DNA from: Amycolatopsis sp. CA-230715
GTDB taxonomy: Bacteria; Actinomycetota; Actinomycetes; Mycobacteriales; Pseudonocardiaceae
NCBI RefSeq assembly: GCF_018736145.1
Contig: NZ_CP059997.1
Location: 619,501-683,500 of the forward strand
Direction: 5' to 3'
Length of the DNA stretch: 64,000 bases
How positions within the stretch are numbered: the first letter of the stretch is position 1; each line of letters opens with the position of its first letter. The notes beneath the pieces were generated by a model, which was given only the letters and a program-made list of their open reading frames with translations, did no database searches and was not told the DNA's origin. Shown in pieces: positions 51,458 to 58,948 of this stretch. The translations under genes were made by a program, and so were the position numbers.

Positions 51458-52594
51458 TCACTTCGCGAGTTCGCGCAGGACCTCGGCCGTGTGCTGGCCG
51501 GGCAGCGGGGCGAGGCTGCGGATTGACGCCGGGGTCGCGGAGAACCGGACCGGGATGCCGACCGAGCGGATCTTGCCCTCGCTGGGGTGCTCGACGGTGT
51601 CGAGCAGGTGTCCTTCGCGGACGTAGTCGTCTTCCGCGGCGCGGTCCAGTTCGAGGACCGGCGCCATCGGGATGCTGTGCTTCGCGCATACCTCGGCCCA
51701 TTCCGCGGTGGTCAGCGCCGGGGCGCAGTCCTCGATCATCGCGGCCAGCGCCTCGGTGTCGGCGTTGTCGATCGCGTCGCCGTTGACGCGCGGATCTTCG
51801 GCGAGTTCGGGCCTGCCCGCCGCGGCGAAGAAGTCGCGGAAGTTCTGCGGGTTGTACGGGATCACGCAGGCGAGGCCGTCCTTGGTTCGGACCGCGCGGT
51901 GTCCCTTCGACATCGACAGCGGGAAACCCGTTTCTCCTTGTGCGGGCTCGAAAACGTGCCCGGAGAGGTGTTCGACCAGGTTGAACGCGATCAGCGTGTC
52001 GGTCATCGGGATCTCGACGTACTGGCCTTCGCCGGTCTTCTGCTGGTGCAGCAGCGCGGCGAGCACAGAGTAGGCGATGGTCAGCGAGGACACCTTGTCG
52101 CCGAGGATCGTCGGCAGGTAGACCGGCTCGCCGAGCGCGCGGTTCGCGATGTCGACCAGACCGGAGGACGCCTGGACGGTTTCGTCGTAGGCGGCGTTGC
52201 CTGCCTGGTCGGAGTCACTGCGGAAGCCCTGCGCGTGGGCGTAGACGAGCTTCGGGTTACGGGCGGCGATCTCGTCGTAATCCAGGCCTAACCTGGTCAG
52301 TGCGCCGGGACGCATGTTGGTGATCAATACGTCGGCGGTGTCGATGAGGTCGAGGGCCTTCTTCCGCTGGTCGGCGTCCTTCAGGTCGAGTGCGACGCTT
52401 CGCTTGTTGCGGTTGACGTTCAGGTTGAGCGGGGTCATCCCGGGGGTGGTCCGGTACTGGCCGACGCGGACGGTGTCGGCGGGGGACTCGATCTTGATCA
52501 CGTCGGCACCGAGGTCGCCCAGGATCTGCGCGGCGTACGGGCCCATGACTACTGTGGAGAGGTCGATCACCCTGGTGCCGGTCAGTGGTCCCAT
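51458..52594 (-). CDS. CaiB/BaiF-family CoA-transferase
   Basis: 378 aa. Class III CoA transferase: GTRVIDLSTVVMGPYAAQILGDLGADVIKIESP, NRNKRSVALDLK, ADVLITNMRPGALTRLGLDYDEI and the catalytic-Asp region AYDETVQASSGLV. It exchanges CoA between acyl groups and is first in the operon, so it probably activates the acid substrate. The promoter region contains a split palindrome at 52676-52708. Confidence 0.94.
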   Translation of the reverse strand: MGPLTGTRVIDLSTVVMGPYAAQILGDLGADVIKIESPADTVRVGQYRTTPGMTPLNLNVNRNKRSVALDLKDADQRKKALDLIDTADVLITNMRPGALTRLGLDYDEIAARNPKLVYAHAQGFRSDSDQAGNAAYDETVQASSGLVDIANRALGEPVYLPTILGDKVSSLTIAYSVLAALLHQQKTGEGQYVEIPMTDTLIAFNLVEHLSGHVFEPAQGETGFPLSMSKGHRAVRTKDGLACVIPYNPQNFRDFFAAAGRPELAEDPRVNGDAIDNADTEALAAMIEDCAPALTTAEWAEVCAKHSIPMAPVLELDRAAEDDYVREGHLLDTVEHPSEGKIRSVGIPVRFSATPASIRSLAPLPGQHTAEVLRELAK

Positions 52595-52675
52595 GTTTCT
52601 GTCTCCTCGGTTGGGCTTTCCTCTTGTCTTCGACCGTAGTTCCGGGTTTCTGGTGAGGGAATGATCAAGATGCGT

Positions 52676-52708
52676 ACAATGGTGTGATCGGGGTGGTCAT
52701 ACCATTGT
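52676..52708. promoter_or_regulatory. Split palindrome ACAATGGT-N17-ACCATTGT upstream of the CoA-transferase operon
   Basis: Perfect 8-bp arms separated by 17 bp lie 82 bp upstream of the operon start. Extended dyads of this kind are normal LysR-type binding regions. The nearest LysR gene (55725-56636) is beyond an inserted IS element, on the same strand. Confidence 0.55.
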
Positions 52709-52782
52709 TTGCGTGTTTTCGGGGCACGGTGAAAGTTTCAGGCACGCCTGCGGCGCGCCGTTGACAACTGCCGCTCCACGGT

Positions 52783-52814
52783 GCAATGCCGCGTAGCTTA
52801 AGATGATCATGTTG
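52783..52814 (+). repeat. IS left inverted repeat
   Basis: 32 bases, exact reverse complement of 54351-54382. Contains TTAAGATGATCATGTTG at the inner end. Confidence 0.92.
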
Positions 52815-52884
52815 GTGTGCATGGGTTTTGGTGATCCGGCGTGGTGACGTGCTTGTGTTTTCTCGGGGTGGCAAGGTATCGGTT

Positions 52885-54153
52885 ATGGACGCGAGCGTGG
52901 TGGCAACGCCGGATCAGGTGTCGCTGGGTGTGTTGGTGACGGCGGTGCCGCGGGATGCGGTTGACGATGCGATCGTGGTGTGCGGGGTGAGCGCGAAGCG
53001 ATCGGATGGGAAGTTGCCTCCACATGTGGTGGCGTATCTGACGATGGCGTTGTGCCTGTTTCCCGAGGACGACTATACCGAGGTGGTCACCAAGGTCACT
53101 GGGTCATTGGATCAGTGGGGATGCTGGAACGCGGCCTGGCAGGTGCCGACTTCGAGCGCGGTCACCCAAGCGCGGAAACGGATGGGTCGTAACGTTTTCC
53201 CGGAAATCTTTGAGCGGGTATGTGGTCCGGTGGGCGGTGAGTCGTCGCCGGTGGCGGCCATGGTGGCGACCGGGCGTGCACGGGGATCCTGGTTGCGGAA
53301 CTGGCGGCTGATGGCTATCGATGGGTTCGACGTCGACATGCCGGACACTCCGGAGAATGCCGCGGAGTTCGGATACGCGGGCTCAGGTGAAACGCGTTCG
53401 GCGTATCCGAAGGCGCGTGTGGTGGCGATGTCGGAGTGCGGCACGCACGCGCTGGTCGCCGCGGAGATCGGCTCTCGCGCGGTGGGGGAACAGACCATGG
53501 CACTGGGACTGTATCCGCGGCTGCGTGATGACGAGTTGCTGACCGCTGATCGTGGCTTTTACAGTTTTCAGGCATGGGGACTGGCGGCGGGAACGGGCGC
53601 GGCGTTGGTGTGGCGGGCACCGACCCGTCTGCGATTGCCAGTGGTGAAGGTGCTAGATGATGGGACCTTTCTATCGGTGGTAATGAAACCGGGGATGCGC
53701 GATGCCCGACGAGAACGAATACTCGCCACTGCCGGCGCCGGCGAGGACATCGATCCCACGGAGGGTTCTGTGGTGCGGGTCGCGGAGTACGACGTGCCGG
53801 ACCGAGTGGGTGGCGGCACCGGTGAGGTGATCGCGCTGCTGAGCACGATCACCGACCCAGCCGAGGCAAGCGCCGAGGAACTAGCTGACGCCTACCACCA
53901 GCGCTGGGAGCAAGAAACGGCGCACGATCAGCTCAAAACGCATATGCGAGGGCCAGGCAAAGTGCTGCGTTCACGGCTACCCGACCTGGTGTACCAAGAG
54001 ATCTGGGCCTGGTTGATCGTTCATCACGCCATGACGGCGTTGATAGCCAGGGCAGCAGAGGCCGCCGATCGTGATCCGGATCAGGTGTCGTTCACCAAAA
54101 CCCTCCGTCTCATCCGCCGTACCGTGACTGGTAAGGCGGGTTTTTCCCCCTGA
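52885..54153 (+). CDS. IS4-family transposase, frameshifted near the C terminus
   Basis: 422 aa from ATG 52885. DDE residues: Asp146 in AIDGFDVDMP, Asp222 in LTADRGFYS and Glu344, the latter within Y337-R340-E344-K351 (YHQRWEQETAHDQLK), the YREK signature of the IS4 family. The frame stops at 54151 right after a T5C5 run. In the next frame, from there to TAA 54275-54277, a further 41 residues read as a normal transposase end (DNWDTALPGL ... CPRAVKRARHNSYRV). Thus either a one-base indel has clipped the protein or the run is a slippage site. Confidence 0.9.
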   Translation: MDASVVATPDQVSLGVLVTAVPRDAVDDAIVVCGVSAKRSDGKLPPHVVAYLTMALCLFPEDDYTEVVTKVTGSLDQWGCWNAAWQVPTSSAVTQARKRMGRNVFPEIFERVCGPVGGESSPVAAMVATGRARGSWLRNWRLMAIDGFDVDMPDTPENAAEFGYAGSGETRSAYPKARVVAMSECGTHALVAAEIGSRAVGEQTMALGLYPRLRDDELLTADRGFYSFQAWGLAAGTGAALVWRAPTRLRLPVVKVLDDGTFLSVVMKPGMRDARRERILATAGAGEDIDPTEGSVVRVAEYDVPDRVGGGTGEVIALLSTITDPAEASAEELADAYHQRWEQETAHDQLKTHMRGPGKVLRSRLPDLVYQEIWAWLIVHHAMTALIARAAEAADRDPDQVSFTKTLRLIRRTVTGKAGFSP

Positions 54154-54350
54154 CAACTGGGACACCGCGCTACCAGGCTTGACTCTTCACATGGCGCACT
54201 GGACACCGGTAGTACGTCGTCATCGGACGTGCCCCCGCGCAGTGAAACGCGCTCGCCACAACAGCTACCGGGTCTAAAAACCCAGTGATGCCAGCAGCGT
54301 TCGCCATCCCGGCCCAGCCACGGTTCGCATCCGCGCTCTCACACCACAAA

Positions 54351-54382
54351 CAACATGATCATCTTAAGCTACGCGGCATTGC
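54351..54382 (-). repeat. IS right inverted repeat
   Basis: 32 bases, exact reverse complement of 52783-52814. The stretch from here to 54593 shows no convincing gene. Confidence 0.92.
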
Positions 54383-54593
54383 TCCTCGGCGCGGGTCGCG
54401 TCGTTGGTCACCAGCAATCGTTCCTCACGGAACGAAAAACCATTGGTCGCCTTGAGGTAGCGTTCCCGACGCATTGACGGTCCCGTTCGTTGTTTGCCTT
54501 CTTTGTTGTCGTGGGCGCGTTGTGGCAGGTAGTCATCTTTTGTGTACACGATCGAGTGACGCAAGCTTCTTTGCTGGTCGGTAGAATTGATTC

Positions 54594-55715
54594 ATGAACA
54601 CCAAACTGGTTTCCAAGTCTGATTCAGTCAAGCGGCGAGTGGCGATTATTCGGTATCAGCAGGCGATGCTACTGCGAGATATCGCCGATATAGAGCAGGA
54701 GTCGTCGCGAAGATCGACCGTGGGCCAGGTGGCACTGCTGTGTTCGTTGACCCAGAACTCGGCGGAGCGGAAGACGGCGCTCGCTGACGCGTTGACCTCA
54801 TACCTGCCCCAGACCCTGGCGGCGATGGAGAACGGGCTCATCGACGAGTACTCGGCCTCGCGGGTGTTCGAGGCTACCGCGTGCGTCTCTCGGGAGGTGG
54901 CGTCCGAAGTGGACACTCGACTGGTCGGCAAGTTCGAGAACCGGAACGCGCCCGCGCTACGACGGATAGTCAACTCACTGCTCATGCGCATCGACCCCGA
55001 AGGCTACGAACAGCGACGCAAAGCCAAAGCTGCCGCACGCAGACTCGAAATCCGGCACGGAGATCACGGGTCGTCGACCCTGTTCGCCGAGCTGCCTTCC
55101 GATCGCGCGCAGGCCCTCTACGCGGCCTGCGACCAAGAGGCACTGGAGAAAAAGCGGCAAGGCGACAAGCGCACCATGGACCAACTCAGGCTCGACGCCC
55201 TGGTCGAACGATGCCTGGGTGGCGGCTGTGGAGGTAAGCCGAAAGCGCAGATCTTCCTGCACATCGACATGCCCATCCTGATGGGGCTGCGCAACAACCC
55301 CGCCGAACTCGTCGGGTGCGGCGAGATCTCACCGGAGTTGGCTCGCGAGATCGCCTTCGACGCCAACTCCGTCTGGAACCGCATCATCGACGAACCCATG
55401 TCCAAACTCCCCGTCGACCTCGGTCGGAAAAACTACCGACCATCCAAGCGCATGCGGAAATACCTCCAAGTCGCGCACCGGACCTGCAGCATGCCCGGCT
55501 GCAACCGGCCCGCCCAGTACACCGACCTCGACCACGCAACAGCCTGGAAAGACGGCGGCCGCACCGACAAGATCAACCTCCGGCCGCTGTGCCGGATCCA
55601 TCACAAGCTACGCGACGAACCCGGCTGGGAATTCACCACCGACCACAATGGACAACTCACCGTCACCACACCCGACGGGCACAGCTACACCGAAAAGCCG
55701 ACCGGATTCGGGTGA
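54594..55715 (+). CDS. DUF222/HNH endonuclease (13E12-repeat family)
   Basis: 373 aa. Residues 1 to about 250 are a helical DUF222-like domain; about 295-345 hold the HNH nuclease with its zinc cysteines: CSMPGCNRPAQYTDLDHATAWKDGG and INLRPLCRIHHKLRDE. These genes are multicopy in actinobacteria and behave like mobile or selfish elements. Codon use at the 5' end (for example AAACTGGTTTCC, ATTATTCGG) is less GC-biased than neighbours, supporting acquisition. It sits next to the IS. Confidence 0.92.
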   Translation: MNTKLVSKSDSVKRRVAIIRYQQAMLLRDIADIEQESSRRSTVGQVALLCSLTQNSAERKTALADALTSYLPQTLAAMENGLIDEYSASRVFEATACVSREVASEVDTRLVGKFENRNAPALRRIVNSLLMRIDPEGYEQRRKAKAAARRLEIRHGDHGSSTLFAELPSDRAQALYAACDQEALEKKRQGDKRTMDQLRLDALVERCLGGGCGGKPKAQIFLHIDMPILMGLRNNPAELVGCGEISPELAREIAFDANSVWNRIIDEPMSKLPVDLGRKNYRPSKRMRKYLQVAHRTCSMPGCNRPAQYTDLDHATAWKDGGRTDKINLRPLCRIHHKLRDEPGWEFTTDHNGQLTVTTPDGHSYTEKPTGFG

Positions 55716-55724
55716 TCGGGCGGC

Positions 55725-56636
55725 TCAGGTTTTGAGCGGGTCGGCGAAGACCTCGCGCGCCCGGGTGACCAGTTCTTCCAAGTCGCCGCCCTTGCCACCG
55801 CGGTCGGTGCGCCACACCAGGCCCGTTTCGAGCGTCGCCTCGAAATCTTCCAGCGGGAGGATGGTCACGTTGTCCAGGCGGTAGAGCTGCATCGGCGAAT
55901 GGGGGTCGAGCATCGAAATCGAGAAGGCGATACCGGTCGAGACGAGCTCCGCGATACCGGCGTAGCCGGACGAGGAAAGCTTGATGCGCTTCTTCACCCC
56001 GGCCGAGGCGAGACGGCCGTCCAGTTCGTCGAAGTAGGCGGGTGTCGAATCGGCCGAATCGGCCACATACGACAGTCCAGTCAGGTCGGCGACGGTGAGC
56101 GAAGTGCGGCCGGGGAACAGGTCCGCGGGGACGGCGGCGCCGAGGCGTTCGGTCATCACCGGCAGCACTTCGAGAGCGGGATCGGACACCGGGAGCCTGG
56201 CGAGTGCGAGCGCGAGCTTGCCGTCGCGGACATCGGACACCAACTCGGCGGTGCCGCCCGGCCAGCGCTTCAGCTCCGCGGTGTCGCGCGTGCGCTCCTC
56301 CAACTCCTTCACGCGTTCACGCAGGGCGGGGTGCACCCCGGCGGGCATCCCGACGAACAGGGTGCTGCGCCGGGGGCGGGCGGCTTCGCGGACCTTCCAC
56401 GGGATCGACGAGACCCGATCCAGCACGTCCTTCGCCAGCGGGAGCAACGCCTCACCGGCCGCGGTCAACGCCACCTTGTGCGTGCTGCGGACGAACAGCC
56501 GCTGATCCAGCTCGTGCTCCAGATCCTTGATCCGCTGGCTCAACGGGGACGCCGCCATGTGCAGCTTCTTCGCCGCCTGCGAGAAGTTCAACTCCTCGGC
56601 GACCGCCACGAAGTAGCGCAGGTGCAACATCTCCAC
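55725..56636 (-). CDS. LysR-family transcriptional regulator
   Basis: 303 aa from GTG 56636, which aligns with the usual M-E-x-x-HLRYF start. The winged HTH is at residues 1-60 (LHLRYFVAVAEELNFSQAAKKLHMAASPLSQRIKDLEHELDQRLFVR), followed by the two-lobed effector domain. The nearest likely target is the CoA-transferase operon at 52594, now 3.1 kb away past the IS and HNH gene. It lies 26 bp after dxs on the same strand. Confidence 0.93.
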   Translation of the reverse strand: MEMLHLRYFVAVAEELNFSQAAKKLHMAASPLSQRIKDLEHELDQRLFVRSTHKVALTAAGEALLPLAKDVLDRVSSIPWKVREAARPRRSTLFVGMPAGVHPALRERVKELEERTRDTAELKRWPGGTAELVSDVRDGKLALALARLPVSDPALEVLPVMTERLGAAVPADLFPGRTSLTVADLTGLSYVADSADSTPAYFDELDGRLASAGVKKRIKLSSSGYAGIAELVSTGIAFSISMLDPHSPMQLYRLDNVTILPLEDFEATLETGLVWRTDRGGKGGDLEELVTRAREVFADPLKT

Positions 56637-56662
56637 GAGCGAAGCCTACCCAGCGCCGCCGC

Positions 56663-58597
56663 TCACTCCTTGCTGGTGGCTTCCGCGTCGGTGGCCTCGA
56701 CCGGGGCGCGCTGCGACTGGCCGAGAAGGTTCGCCGCCCACTCCGTGACCCGGCGCGCCACGTCCTGCGCGGTCAGGCCGACCCCGGCCAGCACCTCCTC
56801 CCGCGAACCGTGGTCGAGGAACCGCTGGGGCACCGCGAGATCACGCAACGGCACCGGGCAGTCGGCGTCACGCAGCACGGCGTCGAAACCCGAGCCGAAC
56901 CCGCCGTGCCGTCCGCTGTCCTCCACGGTGACGACCATGCGGTGCTGCTCGGCGAGCTTGACCAGCGCATCCGGCACCGGGAGGACCCAGCGCGGGTCGA
57001 CGACGGTGACACCGATGCCCTGGTCGGCCAGCCGGTCGGCGGCGGCGAGCCCGAGCGGGGCGAACGCGCCGACGGCCACGAGCAGGACATCGGTCCCGGC
57101 GCCGTCGCGCGGCCGGTACAGCACGTCGACGCCGTCGATCCGCTCCAGCGCGGGAACGGATTCGACCACCGAGCCCTTCGAATACCGCAGCACCGTCGGG
57201 CCGTCGGAGACCGCGACGGCCTCGCGCAGCTCCTCGCGGAGCGTCTCGGCGTCGCGCGGCGCGGCGACCCTGACCCCGGGCACCATGCCGAGCAGCGACA
57301 GGTCCCACATGCCGTGGTGGCTGGGGCCGTCGGGACCGGTGATCCCGGCGCGGTCGAGCGCGAAGGTCACCGGCTGGCGGTGCAGCGCCACGTCCATCAG
57401 CAACTGGTCGAAGGCGCGGTTGAGGAAGGTGGAGTAGACCGCGACGACCGGGTGCATCCCGCCCATCGCGAGCCCGGCAGCCGAGGTGACCGCGTGCTGC
57501 TCCGCGATACCGACGTCGAACCAGCGGTCGGGATGCGCTTCGGCGAACTTCTGCAGCCCGACCGAGCGCTGCATCGCCGCGGTGATCGCGACGACGTCGG
57601 AGCGCTCCTCCCCGATCTTCGCGAGCTCGTCGCCGAACACCGCGGTCCAGCTCCGCCCCTTCGGCTTCGGCTTACCGGTGGCGGGGTCGATCGGGTCGGT
57701 CTGGTGCATCTGGTCGGCTTCGTCGCTCACCGCGGGCGGGTAGCCGTGCCCTTTCTCGGTGACGACGTGCACGATCACCGGGCCGCCGAACGCCTTCGCG
57801 CTGTGCAGCGCCTTCTCCAGCGCCGCCATGTCGTGCCCGTCGACCGGGCCGAGGTACTTCAGGCCCAGGTCGGAGAACATGACCTGCGGGCTCAGCGCGT
57901 CCTTGATCCCGGCCTTGGCCGCGTGCAGCGCCGCGTAGATCGGCTTCCCGACCACCGGGGTGTGCTGCAGCATCGCGCGCCCGCCGTCGAGGAAGCGCTC
58001 GTACCCTGGCTGGAGCCGCAGGGAAGCGAGGTGATCGGCGAGGCCGCCGATCGTCGGCGAGTAGGAGCGGCCGTTGTCGTTCACCACGATGACCACGGGA
58101 CGGTCGGGCCCCGCGGCGATGTTGTTGAGCGCCTCCCAGCACATGCCGCCGGTGAGCGCGCCGTCGCCGACCACCGCGACCGCGTGCCTGCCGCCGCCGC
58201 GCAGCTGGAACGCCTTCGCCAAACCGTCCACATAGGACAACGCCGTGGACGCGTGGCTGTTCTCCACGAAGTCGTGTTCACTTTCGGCGCGGATCGGGTA
58301 GCCCGCGACGCCGCCGACCTGGCGGAGCCGGTCGAAGCCCTGGTGCCTGCCGGTGACGATCTTGTGCACGTAGGCCTGGTGGCCGACGTCCCACACGATC
58401 GCGTCCTTCGGGGAGTCGAACACCCGGTGCAGCGCCATCGTCAGCTCGACCACGCCGAGGTTCGGGCCGAGATGCCCCCCGGCCAGGCGGACCTTGTCGA
58501 TGAGGAACTCGCGGATCTCGTGTGCCAGCTTGGCGAGCTGGTCCGGGTTCATGCGCTTGAGTGCCGCCGGTCCCTGGACTGACGCCAGCAGTTCCAC
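56663..58597 (-). CDS. dxs: 1-deoxy-D-xylulose-5-phosphate synthase
   Basis: 644 aa from GTG 58597. Thiamine-diphosphate motif GDGALTGGMCWEALNNI, N-terminal LGPNLGVVELTMALHRVFDSP with the catalytic-His region WDVGHQAYVHKI, and the transketolase central domain with DVGIAEQHAVTSAAGLAMGG and ALDRAGITGPDGPSHHG. First committed enzyme of the MEP isoprenoid pathway. Full length; no other MEP gene is nearby. Confidence 0.97.
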   Translation of the reverse strand: MELLASVQGPAALKRMNPDQLAKLAHEIREFLIDKVRLAGGHLGPNLGVVELTMALHRVFDSPKDAIVWDVGHQAYVHKIVTGRHQGFDRLRQVGGVAGYPIRAESEHDFVENSHASTALSYVDGLAKAFQLRGGGRHAVAVVGDGALTGGMCWEALNNIAAGPDRPVVIVVNDNGRSYSPTIGGLADHLASLRLQPGYERFLDGGRAMLQHTPVVGKPIYAALHAAKAGIKDALSPQVMFSDLGLKYLGPVDGHDMAALEKALHSAKAFGGPVIVHVVTEKGHGYPPAVSDEADQMHQTDPIDPATGKPKPKGRSWTAVFGDELAKIGEERSDVVAITAAMQRSVGLQKFAEAHPDRWFDVGIAEQHAVTSAAGLAMGGMHPVVAVYSTFLNRAFDQLLMDVALHRQPVTFALDRAGITGPDGPSHHGMWDLSLLGMVPGVRVAAPRDAETLREELREAVAVSDGPTVLRYSKGSVVESVPALERIDGVDVLYRPRDGAGTDVLLVAVGAFAPLGLAAADRLADQGIGVTVVDPRWVLPVPDALVKLAEQHRMVVTVEDSGRHGGFGSGFDAVLRDADCPVPLRDLAVPQRFLDHGSREEVLAGVGLTAQDVARRVTEWAANLLGQSQRAPVEATDAEATSKE

Positions 58598-58948
58598 GCT
58601 TCCACCTCACCTGGTCGGGCGCCGCGCGGTCCGCGCGGACATCGGCCCAGTCTAGGAGAGGCACGCTTTCCGCCGCCTCCCTCGGAGGCGTTGGTTTGGC
58701 CGCCGTCACGTTTCGGCATTCGGTCGAACCGCCGTTGGCCCGTTCAGGCCAGCCCCCTGTCAAGTAGTCACTAGGAGTGGGAAATTAACAGTCACATACC
58801 GAAGTATGTGAACTCACTCTCACTTAACGGAGTGGACTAGCCACGCAAGTAGTAACCACTCGTAGCGTGCCCCACGAACGGATGACCGCCAGCAGCCGGA
58901 CACAACAGAAACAAGCGAGCCATTGACCCTCGGGGGTGAACCGACGCC
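58598..58948. other. Intergenic region with a small hairpin (58792-58811)
   Basis: This 351-bp gap holds the dxs promoter and the leader of the glycosyltransferase gene. TCACATAC / GTATGTGA forms an 8-bp stem closed by a CGAA tetraloop, in an unusually AT-rich patch (about 58759-58860). Near-repeats AAGTAGT (58762 and 58850) flank it. No known riboswitch consensus was recognised and no gene is seen. Confidence 0.5.

Larger units (their letters stand above)
52783..54382 (+). mobile_element. IS4-family insertion sequence, complete, about 1.6 kb
   Basis: Bounded by perfect 32-bp inverted repeats (GCAATGCCGCGTAGCTTAAG...) at 52783-52814 and 54351-54382 and holding one IS4-family transposase gene. 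No target-site duplication is found next to the repeats (left flank ends TCCACGGT, right flank starts TCCTCGGC), so the insertion is old or has been rearranged. Base composition is lower in GC than the surroundings. Confidence 0.9.

Noticed and set aside
52665..54564. A possible gene interrupted by the IS (frames on both flanks can be joined if the element is removed)
   Set aside because: The joined product is unrecognisable, and the left part covers the promoter palindrome of the CoA-transferase operon; no target duplication supports a clean junction.
58700..58948. A c-di-GMP or c-di-AMP riboswitch before the GGDEF-like glycosyltransferase
   Set aside because: Neither the GEMM nor the ydaO conserved blocks could be found; only a short hairpin is present.
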